A stretch of 64,000 bases of DNA from assembly GCA_002452815.1 (NCBI GenBank), contig DKFM01000001.1, forward strand, positions 83,779 to 147,778. The letters are read 5' to 3'. Origin of the DNA: Rhodobacteraceae bacterium UBA6796 (GTDB lineage: Bacteria > Pseudomonadota > Alphaproteobacteria > Rhodobacterales > Rhodobacteraceae). Under the pieces are notes generated by a model. It did not search any database. It saw only the letters and a list, made by a program, of their open reading frames with translations, and was not told the origin of the DNA. How positions within the stretch are numbered: the stretch's first letter is position 1; each line of letters begins with the position of its first letter. A program made the translations under genes and the position numbers. Shown in pieces: positions 8,417 through 16,927 of this stretch.

Positions 8417-9421
8417 ATGAAGCACACCAAGATTTTCACCGGCATCGCGCTTGCGTTCGGTCTGGCCGCTTCGGCCGCTGGCGCGCAGGAAATGTCGTTC
8501 TTCCGGATCGGTACGGGTGGCACTGCAGGCACTTATTACCCGATCGGCGGGCTTCTGGCCAACGCGATCTCGAACCCGCCCGGTTCGCGCCCCTGCGATC
8601 AGGGCGGCTCTTGCGGCGTTCCCGGGCTGATCGCCTCGGCGCTTTCGGCCAACGGTTCGGTTGCCAACATCAACGCCATCGCTGGCGGCTCGCTCGAGTC
8701 GGGCTTCTCGCAATCGGACGTGGCGACCTGGGCCTATACCGGCACCGGGATCTGGGAAGGCAAGCCTGCGGTCGACAAGCTGCGCGCGATTGCCAACCTC
8801 TATCCGGAAAGCATTCACCTGATCACCAGCGCCGAGTCGGGCATTTCGAGCGTCGCCGACCTCAAGGGCAAGCGTGTTTCGATGGACGAACCCGGTTCGG
8901 GCACGCTGGTCGATGCCAAGATCATTCTGGACGGCTACGGCCTGAGCGAAGCCGACATCCAGCCGGAATTCCTCAAGCCCGATCAGGCGGCCGACCGGAT
9001 GCGCGATGGCGCGATGGATGCGTTCTTCTTCGTCGGCGGCTATCCGGCGGGCGCGATTTCGGAACTCGCCAGCCAGCACGCCGTCAAGCTGATCCCGATC
9101 AGCTGCGAGGAAGCGCCGAAGATCTGCGAAGAGTTCAAGTTCTTCGCGCCGGACGTCATTCCGGGCGGCACCTATGAGGGCAATGCTGACGACGTTCAGA
9201 CGCTGTCGGTGGGCGCCCAGTGGGTGACCAGCGCCGATCAGCCCGAAGAGCTGATCTATCAGATCACCAAGGCGCTGTGGAACGACAACTCGCGCAAGCA
9301 GCTGGATGCGGGCCACGCCAAGGGCAAGGCGATCACCAAGGAAACCGCGCTGAACGGCGTCGGTATCCCGCTGCATCCGGGCGCCGAGAAGTTCTATAAG
9401 GAAGCCGGCCTGCTGAAATAA
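8417..9421 (+). CDS. TAXI-family TRAP transporter solute-binding protein
   Basis: A periplasmic binding protein of 334 residues with a signal peptide (MKHTKIFTGIALAFGLAASAAGA). The TAXI hallmark IGTGGTAGTYYPIGG appears directly after cleavage, followed by SQSDVATWAYTG and ANLYPESIHLI. TAXI proteins deliver organic acids or amino acids to a fused TRAP permease driven by the ion gradient; the substrate cannot be read from sequence. The start at 8417 follows AGGAG. The permease gene follows after a stem-loop, the usual order for this system. Confidence 0.93.
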   Translation: MKHTKIFTGIALAFGLAASAAGAQEMSFFRIGTGGTAGTYYPIGGLLANAISNPPGSRPCDQGGSCGVPGLIASALSANGSVANINAIAGGSLESGFSQSDVATWAYTGTGIWEGKPAVDKLRAIANLYPESIHLITSAESGISSVADLKGKRVSMDEPGSGTLVDAKIILDGYGLSEADIQPEFLKPDQAADRMRDGAMDAFFFVGGYPAGAISELASQHAVKLIPISCEEAPKICEEFKFFAPDVIPGGTYEGNADDVQTLSVGAQWVTSADQPEELIYQITKALWNDNSRKQLDAGHAKGKAITKETALNGVGIPLHPGAEKFYKEAGLLK

Positions 9422-9457
9422 GCGTTCGGCATCGGTTTCGACCAGTGTCGAGAGTTC

Positions 9458-9485
9458 AGGGGCCGCGAAAATCATCGCGGCCCCT
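9458..9485 (+). terminator. Stem-loop between TRAP binding protein and permease genes
   Basis: A 10-bp stem AGGGGCCGCG / CGCGGCCCCT with an 8-base loop is followed by TTCGTT. The U-tract is weak, so a partial terminator or a 3'-end stabiliser is likely. Either would yield more binding protein than permease from one operon. Confidence 0.6.
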
Positions 9486-9515
9486 TTCGTTACCCACAGC
9501 GACAGGAGTTAGCAG

Positions 9516-11600
9516 ATGACCGAGGACCGCAGCAAACCGGGCGACGGCGAAGCAATCCGCCATCTGACAGCCGACGAACTTCAGGCCATTGAAGAAGAAT
9601 TCGACCCCGAGTTGAGGTTTCGCGTGCTGGCCTGGCCGCTGACCATCGCGTCGGCGGTGATCCTGTTCCTGCTGTCCTGCTATCACTATTACACCGCCGG
9701 TTTCGGCATTCCGCAGGCGACCGTGCATCGCGGCCTGCATCTGGGCGTTACGCTGCTTCTGGTGTTCCTCAGCTTCTCGGCCTTTGGCAAGAAGCAGATC
9801 ACCCCGGGCTGGCGCGCGCCGCTGGGCCTGCCGCTGCTGGAATGGGGCCTGGCCATCGCCGGGATCGTCAGCGCGCTCTATGTGCCGTGGATCTATGCCG
9901 AGCTTGCGTTCCGTGTCGGTAACCCGCTGCCCATCGACGTCATCATGGGCACGATCCTGATCGTCGTTCTGCTGGAAGCGGTGCGCCGGTCTATGGGCTG
10001 GCCGCTGCCGGTGATCGCGATCCTGTTCATCGCTTATGCCTATTTCGGCAAGTCGATGCCGGGGATTTTGGTGCATCCGGGCGCGAGCTGGTCGAATATC
10101 GTCAACCACCTGTATCTGACCTCGCAGGGGATCTACGGCACCGCGCTTGGCGTCATTGCCACCTATGTGTTCCACTTCGTTCTGTTCGGCGTGATGGCGA
10201 CGCGGATCGGTCTGGGCCAGCTGTTCATCGACATCGCCTCTGCGTTGGCGGGGCGTTATGCGGGTGGGCCGGCGAAAGTGTCGGTGCTGTCCTCGGCGCT
10301 GCTCGGCTCGATCTCCGGCTCGTCGATTGCGAACACGGTGACCACCGGCGCGCTGACCATCCCGGCGATGATCCGCATCGGCTATCCGCGCCATTTCGCG
10401 GCAGCGGTCGAGGCGGCCGCATCGACGGGCGGGCAGATCACGCCGCCGGTCATGGGGGCGGTTGCCTTCCTGATGATCGAATATCTGGGTGTGCCGCTGA
10501 CCACGATCCTGACTGCCGCGCTGGTGCCGGCCTTCATGCATTTCTTCGGCGTGCTGGTGCAGGTTCACCTTGAGGCGCGCCGTCTGGGGCTGCGCGGCCT
10601 TTCGGCCGCTGAGCTGCCGAACGCCTGGAACGTGCTGAAAGAGGGCTGGCTCTCGGTCGTGCCTCTGGCCATTCTGGTTGCCGTGCTGCTGTCGGGGCGC
10701 ACGCCGTTTGCTGCCGCCTTCTGGTCGATCACCGCCTGCATCATCGTTCTGGCAATCCAGCAGATTCAGGCATCGGGCATTGCCAACGGCCTGAAGGCCA
10801 CGGCGCATGGGGTTTTCGAAGGCTTCATCCTGGGCGCCAAGCAATCGCTTTCGGTGACGGCCGCTGCTGCGCTGGTCGGTGTTGTGATCGGTGTCGTGAC
10901 CCTGACCGGCGTCGGCTTCAAGATCGCCTATATGGTGACCTCGATCGCGCAGGGCTGGGCGATGTCGCTGCATGACACGCTGGCGGTGCTGCCGTTCGAA
11001 TTGATGACGGTGCCGTCGCTGACGCTGCTGTTCACGCTGATCCTGACGGCGGTGGTCTGCATCCTGATGGGCTGCGGCATTCCGACGACGGCGAACTATA
11101 TCATCATGGTCGCCGTTGCGGCGCCGATCCTGGGCATGCTGGGCGTGCAACCGATGGTCGCGCATTACTTCGTGTTCTATTACGGGGTGCTGGCGGATGT
11201 GACGCCGCCGGTTGCGATGGCGGCCTATGCGGGTGCCGGGATCGCCGGGGCGAATGCGTTCAAGGCGGGTAACACGGCCTTCCGGCTAAGCATGGGCAAG
11301 GCGCTGGTGCCCTTCGTCTTTGCCTTCCAGCCTGCGCTGCTTCTGGTGACGGACGGGTTCACCTGGCAGGCCTTTGCGCTTGCCTTCAGTGGTGCCACGC
11401 TCGGGATCTGGATTCTGGCCTCGGCGGTGTCGAGCTGGCTTTTCGCGCCGCTTTACTGGTTCGAGCGGATCGTTCTGGTCTTCGCGGCGCTGTTGCTGGT
11501 GGCACCGAACCTGATGGCCAGCATGGTCGGGCTGTTGCTTGTCGCACCGATTGCGATGCGCCAGTTGCTGACAGGTCGGCAGGGCGGCGCCCCGGCCTGA
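9516..11600 (+). CDS. TRAP transporter permease, fused 4TM/12TM (DctQM-type)
   Basis: A 694-residue inner-membrane protein. A charged cytoplasmic head (residues 1-40) is followed by about four membrane helices (the DctQ-like part, to about 170) and then the large DctM-like part with many helices. The SALLGSISGSSIANTVTTGALTIP signature (residues 260-285), GGQITPPVMGAVAF and PTTANYIIM are typical of TAXI-associated fused permeases. The start follows CAGGAG. It uses an ion gradient (H+ or Na+) to drive uptake of the substrate delivered by the upstream binding protein. A strong terminator ends the two-gene operon. Confidence 0.93.
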   Translation: MTEDRSKPGDGEAIRHLTADELQAIEEEFDPELRFRVLAWPLTIASAVILFLLSCYHYYTAGFGIPQATVHRGLHLGVTLLLVFLSFSAFGKKQITPGWRAPLGLPLLEWGLAIAGIVSALYVPWIYAELAFRVGNPLPIDVIMGTILIVVLLEAVRRSMGWPLPVIAILFIAYAYFGKSMPGILVHPGASWSNIVNHLYLTSQGIYGTALGVIATYVFHFVLFGVMATRIGLGQLFIDIASALAGRYAGGPAKVSVLSSALLGSISGSSIANTVTTGALTIPAMIRIGYPRHFAAAVEAAASTGGQITPPVMGAVAFLMIEYLGVPLTTILTAALVPAFMHFFGVLVQVHLEARRLGLRGLSAAELPNAWNVLKEGWLSVVPLAILVAVLLSGRTPFAAAFWSITACIIVLAIQQIQASGIANGLKATAHGVFEGFILGAKQSLSVTAAAALVGVVIGVVTLTGVGFKIAYMVTSIAQGWAMSLHDTLAVLPFELMTVPSLTLLFTLILTAVVCILMGCGIPTTANYIIMVAVAAPILGMLGVQPMVAHYFVFYYGVLADVTPPVAMAAYAGAGIAGANAFKAGNTAFRLSMGKALVPFVFAFQPALLLVTDGFTWQAFALAFSGATLGIWILASAVSSWLFAPLYWFERIVLVFAALLLVAPNLMASMVGLLLVAPIAMRQLLTGRQGGAPA

Positions 11601-11640
11601 GGGGCGTTTGCGCGCTCAAAGGGAACGTGTTTCCGAAAGA

Positions 11641-11672
11641 CGTGCCCCGGGGAAGCCCGGGGCACGTTTTTT
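11641..11672 (+). terminator. Rho-independent terminator of the TRAP operon
   Basis: An 11-bp perfect stem (CGTGCCCCGGG / CCCGGGGCACG) with a GAAG loop, followed by TTTTTT. Confidence 0.92.
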
Positions 11673-12095
11673 CGTTGCTGTGTGCGTGAGCCGATCTTGG
11701 CCCCGCGTCATGCGTCGCTGCGGACGGGCGGCCTGGGCCGGAACGCTTCGGGCCCTGCCTGCAGGCGTTTGGCTGGCCGGATGATTCGGTGCGGTGGGCG
11801 CGGATCACAGCCCATCCAGCCCCTTCCCCCGCGCGGATGGGCTTGATTCCCGTCGGGCGGCTCTGTGCCCCTCGAATCCACCCCATGTTGACGCCACGAC
11901 AGATCATTCATTCTGCATGTGCGAAGTGGTCGCTGCTTGCACATTTTAGGACGTTTTCTGACCGTTTCATGCCCGAAACGGTGGCAGTGTAGCCACTGTG
12001 ACAGCGCTGTGAATTTGCGGTTGAACTCTGCAGGACCAATTGCTTTAGTCACAAACACGGGAGCTAACGAAGAAGAAAATCACGGGGAGCCCGCT
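11673..12095. other. Intergenic region upstream of the polyamine-type ABC operon
   Basis: No coding potential is seen on either strand. A 9-bp inverted repeat AGCCCATCC / GGATGGGCT (11809-11843) lies in the middle and a cluster of three shorter dyads (11961-12010) in the second half. The last 80 bases are A-rich (GCTAACGAAGAAGAAAATC) and lead to the ribosome site. Confidence 0.55.
11961..12010. promoter_or_regulatory. Cluster of dyad symmetries, possible operator
   Basis: Three inverted repeats occur within 50 bases: ACCGTTTC-N6-GAAACGGT (11961-11982), CAGTG-N4-CACTG (11985-11998) and the palindrome ACAGCGCTGT (12001-12010). They lie 90-135 bases before the first gene of the ABC operon. The binding protein is unknown. 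Confidence 0.4.
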
Positions 12096-13199
12096 TTGAC
12101 GATTTCTGAAACCGACAAGTCTTTTGTCGTTTTTGACCATGTGCAGAAAAGCTACGACGGCGAAACACTGGTCGTAAAAGATCTGAATCTGTCCATCGGC
12201 AAAGGCGAATTCTTGACCATGCTGGGGCCCTCGGGCTCGGGCAAGACCACCTGCCTGATGATGCTGGCAGGGTTCGAAACCGCGACGCATGGCGAAATCC
12301 GGCTGGGTGGGCGCAACATCAACATGGTGCCGCCGCACAAGCGCGGGATCGGTATGGTGTTCCAGAACTACGCGCTGTTTCCGCATATGTCGGTGGCCGA
12401 AAACCTTGCCTTCCCGCTGGAAGTGCGCGGAATGGGCAAATCCGACCGCGAAGCCAAGGTCATGCGGGCGCTGGACATGGTGCAGATGGGCGCCTTTGCC
12501 AACCGCCGCCCGGCGCAGCTTTCGGGCGGTCAGCAGCAGCGGATCGCACTGGCCCGCGCGCTGGTGTTCGACCCCGAGCTGGTCTTGATGGACGAACCGC
12601 TGGGCGCGCTGGACAAGCAGCTGCGCGAACACATGCAGTTCGAGATCAAGGCGCTGCACGAACGGCTGGGCATCACCGTGGTCTATGTGACCCACGACCA
12701 GGGCGAGGCGCTGACGATGTCGGACCGCGTCGCGGTGTTCAACGATGGCCGTATCCAGCAGCTGGCGCCGCCGGACGAGCTGTATGAACGCCCGAAGAAC
12801 AGCTTCGTGGCGCAGTTCATCGGCGAGAACAACAAACTGCCGGGCACTGTCGAGGAATATTCGGACGACAAGTGTCTCGTGCGGCTGGCTACGGGCGAGC
12901 TGATCGACGCGACGCCCGTCAATATCCGCAAGAAGGGGCAAGAGACGCTGGTCTCGATCCGTCCCGAGCGGATCGAATTCAAGCCCGAAATGATGCCTCC
13001 GGGCGCGCATATGATCTCGGCCGAAGTGCTGGAAGTGATCTATATGGGCGACATTTTCCGCACCCGGATGCGGGTTGCGGGCTCTGAGGACTTCGTGATG
13101 AAGTCGCGCAACACGCTGGGTCAGACCAAGCTGCACCCTGGCGAGACGATCAAGATCGGCTGGCATCCGCAGGATGCGCGCGCACTCGATCCGATGTAA
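12096..13199 (+). CDS. ABC transporter ATP-binding protein, polyamine (PotA) type
   Basis: The ATPase subunit that powers the importer encoded by the next three genes. It shows Walker A GPSGSGKTT, Q-loop VFQNYALFPHM, signature LSGGQQQR, Walker B LVLMDEP, D-loop GALDKQ and H-loop THD, followed by a C-terminal TOBE-like domain (about residues 255-365). The likely start is TTG at 12096, because GGGGAG lies 6-7 bases before it and the protein then begins TISETDKSFVVFDHV. Codons further upstream are in frame but do not look coding. Homologues with this gene order import spermidine/putrescine or related amines; the substrate is unproven. Confidence 0.9.
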   Translation: MTISETDKSFVVFDHVQKSYDGETLVVKDLNLSIGKGEFLTMLGPSGSGKTTCLMMLAGFETATHGEIRLGGRNINMVPPHKRGIGMVFQNYALFPHMSVAENLAFPLEVRGMGKSDREAKVMRALDMVQMGAFANRRPAQLSGGQQQRIALARALVFDPELVLMDEPLGALDKQLREHMQFEIKALHERLGITVVYVTHDQGEALTMSDRVAVFNDGRIQQLAPPDELYERPKNSFVAQFIGENNKLPGTVEEYSDDKCLVRLATGELIDATPVNIRKKGQETLVSIRPERIEFKPEMMPPGAHMISAEVLEVIYMGDIFRTRMRVAGSEDFVMKSRNTLGQTKLHPGETIKIGWHPQDARALDPM

Positions 13200-13309
13200 G
13201 ATCCGGGCAGGCGGGTCCGTCCCGCCTATCCCCCCGCTGCGAGATCCGCGGCCAAAATGACGTAAAGTCAAACGGCGTTAAGCCAATATAACAACACGGG
13301 AGTATAAAC

Positions 13310-14383
13310 ATGAATAAACTGTTGACCCTGACCACCGCTCTGGTCGCCGTGGGCGCTGCCGCCTCGGCCGAAGAAATCAGCGTGGTCTCGTGGGGCGGCG
13401 CCTACACGGTGTCGCAGGTCGAGGCTTACCACAAGCCGTTCACCGAAATGACCGGCATCAAGGTCGTTTCGATCGACGCCGACAACCCGGCCTCGCCGCT
13501 GAAGGCGCAGGTCGAGGCGGGCAACGTCACCATCGACCTGGCCGATGTGGAACTGTCGGATGCGATCCGTCTGTGCGACGAGGGCCTGCTGGAAGAAATC
13601 GATCCGGCGATGCTGCCGCCGGCGCCCGATGGCACCCCCGCCACCGAAGACTTCGTGCCGGGCGCGATCCAGGATTGTGCCGTGGCGAACATCGTCTGGG
13701 GCACCGTGATCGCCTATGACACCACCAAGTTCAGCGGCGAGCAGCCCTCGACCCTGGCCGATTTCTTCGATCTGGAGAAATTCCCGGGCAAGCGCGGTCT
13801 GCTGAAATCGGCGAAACGCTCGATGGAAATGGCGCTGGTTGCCGATGGCGTGTCGCCCGACGAAGTGTATGACGTGCTGGGCACCGAAGAGGGCGTGACC
13901 CGCGCGCTGGCCAAGCTCGACACGATCAAGGATTCGACCGTGTGGTGGGAAGCCGGGGCACAGCCGCCGCAGCTGCTGGCCGATGGCGAAGTCGTGATGT
14001 CGACCGGCTACAACGGCCGTTTCTTCAACGCGATGGTGGCTGAAGGCAAACCCTTCGCGATCATCTGGGATGGCGAATACATGGATTATGACCTTTGGGT
14101 CATTCCGAAAGGCGCCCCGAACGTCGAAGGTGCGAAGAAATTCCTCGCCTTCTCGACTGACACCCAGCGTCTGGCGGATCAGGCGAAATACATCGCCTAT
14201 GGTCCGGCGCGGAAATCCTCGGCTGCTCTGATCGGCATGTATCAGGACGGCAAGACCGAGATGGCGCCGCATATGCCGACCAACCCGGACAACATGATCA
14301 ACCCGATCTGGACCGACCCGACCTTCTGGGCCGACCATGACGTCGAACTGAGCGAGAAGTTCAACGCCTGGCTCGCCAGCTGA
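13310..14383 (+). CDS. ABC transporter substrate-binding protein, polyamine (PotD) type
   Basis: A periplasmic protein of 357 residues with a signal peptide (MNKLLTLTTALVAVGAAASA). The fold family is SBP_bac_8/PotD-like: ISVVSWGGAYTVSQ at the mature N-terminus, then NIVWGTVIAYDTTKF and PPQLLADGEVVMSTGYNG, where ligand-contacting residues are found in relatives, and WDGEYMDYDLWVIPKGAPN. The ribosome site GGGAG precedes 13310. It is the second gene of a four-gene importer operon; the 110-base gap after the ATPase gene may hold a further promoter or leader. Confidence 0.92.
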   Translation: MNKLLTLTTALVAVGAAASAEEISVVSWGGAYTVSQVEAYHKPFTEMTGIKVVSIDADNPASPLKAQVEAGNVTIDLADVELSDAIRLCDEGLLEEIDPAMLPPAPDGTPATEDFVPGAIQDCAVANIVWGTVIAYDTTKFSGEQPSTLADFFDLEKFPGKRGLLKSAKRSMEMALVADGVSPDEVYDVLGTEEGVTRALAKLDTIKDSTVWWEAGAQPPQLLADGEVVMSTGYNGRFFNAMVAEGKPFAIIWDGEYMDYDLWVIPKGAPNVEGAKKFLAFSTDTQRLADQAKYIAYGPARKSSAALIGMYQDGKTEMAPHMPTNPDNMINPIWTDPTFWADHDVELSEKFNAWLAS

Positions 14384-14390
14384 TCTGACG

Positions 14391-14417
14391 GGCAGGGGGC
14401 CTGACCGGCCCCCTGCC
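14391..14417 (+). terminator. Stem-loop after the PotD-type gene
   Basis: An 11-bp perfect stem GGCAGGGGGCC / GGCCCCCTGCC with a 5-base loop starts six bases after the stop codon and is not followed by a T-run. It is better read as an mRNA 3'-end stabiliser or attenuator than as a full terminator, because the permease genes follow. Confidence 0.6.
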
Positions 14418-14509
14418 ACTTCACCCGATCCGACCCGGGGCCCTGTGCGGCCCGACCTGCAGCCATGACATGCGCGGGACATGGGCGATATTTTCCGATG
14501 GGGAACCGA

Positions 14510-15760
14510 ATGACCGACGCAACCGCCCAGTTGACCACCGCAGACGGCAAGCCGCTCAAGGCCGCGCTGGCCGCTTCGCTTGCACGTTCGCGCAGGCGCG
14601 CCTTCCTGCTGGTTGCACCGCTCTTTCTGTTCGTGCTGATTACCTTCGTCGTGCCGATCGGCCAGATGCTGATGCAATCGGTCTATAACGACACGTTTTC
14701 CACCGCCGCGCCCGCTTTGGGCAAATGGTTCGACGAACACCCGCCGGGTTCGGAAATCGACGAAAGCGCCTATGCCGCGCTGGCGTCCGATCTGAAGCTG
14801 ATGAAGGAACAGAAGACCTCGGGTTCTGCCGGCACGCGGATCAACTATGACATTTCCGGGTCGCGTTCGATGTTCACCGGCACCGCGCGCAAGGCCGACA
14901 AGTTCGAACCGCCCTACAAAGAGGCGATCCTGAGCGTCGAGAAGAAATGGGACAACCCGAACATCTGGCGCGCGATGCGCTCGGCCAGCTCGCCTCTGAC
15001 GATCGACTTCTACCTCGCCGCACTGGACATGACCCGCGACGACGCCGGCAATATCGTCAGCGTGCCCGAAGGGCAGGCCGTCTACAAGATGCTGTTCGGC
15101 CGCACCATGATGCTGTCGCTGGCGATCACCGTGATCTGCATGTTCGTGGCCTTCCCGATCGCGCATCTGCTGGCAACCTTGCCGCTGGCGAAATCGAACC
15201 TGCTGATGATCTTGGTGCTGCTGCCGTTCTGGACCTCGCTGCTGGTGCGCACGACCTCGTGGATGGTGCTACTGCAAAGTCAGGGTGTGCTCAACGATCT
15301 GCTGGTCTGGCTGGGGATCATCGGCGACGATGGCCGCATTCAGATGATGTATAACCGCACCGGCACGCTGGTCGCGATGACCCACATCCTGCTGCCGTTC
15401 ATGGTGCTGCCGCTCTATTCCGTGATGCGGACCATTCCGCCGGCCTATGTCCGGGCGGCCCGCTCGCTGGGTGCCAACAGCTTTGTCGCCTTCTACCGGG
15501 TCTATCTGCCGCAGACCCTGCCGGGGATCGGCGCCGGGGCGCTGTTGGTCTTCATCCTAGCGGTCGGCTATTACATCACCCCCGCGCTGGTCGGCGGTGC
15601 CGATGGTCAGCTGATCTCGAACCTGATCGCCTTCCACATGCAGAAATCGCTGAACTGGTCGCTGGCCGCGGCTTTGGCGGCGCTGCTGCTGGCCGGAATT
15701 CTGGCTCTTTACTGGCTCTACGACCGGATCGTGGGCATCGACAACATGAAGCTGGGCTGA
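14510..15760 (+). CDS. ABC transporter permease, PotB type, with long periplasmic insertion
   Basis: A 416-residue inner-membrane permease. TM1 (about residues 27-50, FLLVAPLFLFVLITFVVPIG) is followed by an unusually long hydrophilic stretch of about 150 residues, probably periplasmic. The standard BPD permease core then starts near residue 190 (MLFGRTMMLSLAITVICMFVAF). The EAA-type cytoplasmic loop reads YVRAARSLGANSFVAFYRVYLPQTLPG. The start at 14510 is chosen over an ATG 12 bases upstream because GGGGA lies 5 bases before it. Ordinary PotB proteins are nearer 280-300 residues; the insertion is known in a PotB-like subgroup. Confidence 0.9.
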   Translation: MTDATAQLTTADGKPLKAALAASLARSRRRAFLLVAPLFLFVLITFVVPIGQMLMQSVYNDTFSTAAPALGKWFDEHPPGSEIDESAYAALASDLKLMKEQKTSGSAGTRINYDISGSRSMFTGTARKADKFEPPYKEAILSVEKKWDNPNIWRAMRSASSPLTIDFYLAALDMTRDDAGNIVSVPEGQAVYKMLFGRTMMLSLAITVICMFVAFPIAHLLATLPLAKSNLLMILVLLPFWTSLLVRTTSWMVLLQSQGVLNDLLVWLGIIGDDGRIQMMYNRTGTLVAMTHILLPFMVLPLYSVMRTIPPAYVRAARSLGANSFVAFYRVYLPQTLPGIGAGALLVFILAVGYYITPALVGGADGQLISNLIAFHMQKSLNWSLAAALAALLLAGILALYWLYDRIVGIDNMKLG

Positions 15761-15843
15761 GCCTGCGCGCGCAACCCTGGTGACAATATCCCGGTGGTTT
15801 TGGGGCCCTGCGCCCCGACCCCTGGCGGAAAGGAAAACGGAAC

Positions 15844-16755
15844 ATGGCGCTTCCTGCCTATGCAAGCCCGCTGGAACGGATCTGGCATTACACCTATCTG
15901 ACGCTGTGCGTGCTGATCTTTCTGTTCCTGATCGCACCGATCCTGATCGTGATCCCGCTCAGCTTCAACGCCGAGCCTTATTTCACCTTCACCGAGAAGA
16001 TGCTGACCTTCGACCCCGAGGGCTACAGCCTCCGCTGGTATGACAGCCTGCTGACCTTCGGCATGCTCAACCCCGAGGCGCCGCGCGACGGGGCATGGTG
16101 GCTTGATTTCTGGCAGAACGCGCAATGGATGCAGGTGACCAAGCATTCGATCATCATCGGCTTCTTCTCGACGCTGGTGGCGACGGTGCTGGGCACGCTG
16201 GCCGCCCTTGGCCTGTCGCGCCCGGAAATGCCCTTCCGCCGGGCGGTTATGGCGGTGCTGATCTCGCCGATGATCGTGCCGATCATCATCACCGCGACGG
16301 GGCTGTTCTTCTTCTATTCGAAGACCGGGCTGGCCAATTCCTACCCGGGGATCATTCTGGCGCATGCCACGCTGGGCATCCCCTTCGTGATCATCACCGT
16401 GACCGCCACGCTGGTGGGCTTTGACAGCTCGCTCAGCCGCGCGGCGGCCAGCCTGGGGGCGAACCCGCGCACGACCTTCTTCAAGGTGGTGATGCCGCTG
16501 ATCCTGCCCGGCGTGATCTCGGGCGCGCTGTTCGCTTTCGTGACCTCGTTCGACGAGGTGGTGGTGGTGCTGTTCGTGGCCGACCACAGCCAGCAGACGA
16601 TCCCGCGGCAGATGTGGAACGGCATCCGCGAACAGATCAGCCCGGCCATTCTGGCGGTGGCGACGATCCTGGTGATCATCTCGATCGCATTGCTGACCAC
16701 GGTCGAGCTGCTGCGCCGCCGTTCGGAGCGGTTGCGGGGCGTCAGCCCGCGCTAA
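15844..16755 (+). CDS. ABC transporter permease, PotC type
   Basis: A 303-residue permease partner with about six membrane helices. The EAA loop is LSRAAASLGANPRTTFFKVVMPLILPGV. Between TM1 and TM2 there is a moderately long soluble insertion (FTFTEKMLTFDPEGYSLRWYDS and beyond), the YSLRWY motif being typical of PotC. It completes the ATPase, binding-protein, permease, permease set. A C-rich hairpin and the intergenic repeat element follow. Confidence 0.92.
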   Translation: MALPAYASPLERIWHYTYLTLCVLIFLFLIAPILIVIPLSFNAEPYFTFTEKMLTFDPEGYSLRWYDSLLTFGMLNPEAPRDGAWWLDFWQNAQWMQVTKHSIIIGFFSTLVATVLGTLAALGLSRPEMPFRRAVMAVLISPMIVPIIITATGLFFFYSKTGLANSYPGIILAHATLGIPFVIITVTATLVGFDSSLSRAAASLGANPRTTFFKVVMPLILPGVISGALFAFVTSFDEVVVVLFVADHSQQTIPRQMWNGIREQISPAILAVATILVIISIALLTTVELLRRRSERLRGVSPR

Positions 16756-16785
16756 GGCGCCCGGGCACCATGCAAGAACAAAAAA

Positions 16786-16802
16786 GGGGGGCGCTGCCCC
16801 CC
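16786..16802 (+). terminator. GC hairpin after the polyamine-type operon
   Basis: GGGGGGC-GCT-GCCCCCC, a 7-bp stem with a three-base loop, is preceded by AAAAAA and followed by TCTTTG. It is a possible terminator with a weak U-tract, and it also forms the outer flank of the neighbouring repeat element. Confidence 0.45.
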
Positions 16803-16819
16803 TCTTTGCTGCGCAAATT

Positions 16820-16887
16820 CACCCCCCGGGATATTTGACCCAAGGTGAAATTGTCGCTTTCATCTTGGCATAAATATCCCGGGGGTG
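16820..16887. repeat. Intergenic repeat element, CCCGGG-ATATTT subtype, full inverted copy
   Basis: Two arms of about 30 bases form an imperfect inverted repeat. The left arm contains CCCCCCGGGATATTT...CCAAGGTGAAA and the right arm TTTCATCTTGGCATAAATATCCCGGGGG. A second GC hairpin (GGGGGC-AGC-GCCCCC, 16904-16918) follows. Related half or full copies lie at 37228-37278 and 59523-59558, and a second subtype at three other places. It sits between convergent operons. Confidence 0.8.
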
Positions 16888-16927
16888 AGCCCCGCAGGGG
16901 CGAGGGGGCAGCGCCCCCTTTGCCCGG

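Noticed and set aside
16786..16918. A CRISPR-like array or IS end at the repeat-rich gap after the polyamine-type operon
   Set aside because: Only one inverted pair with GC flanks is present, with no regular spacers, no transposase gene and no target-site duplication.
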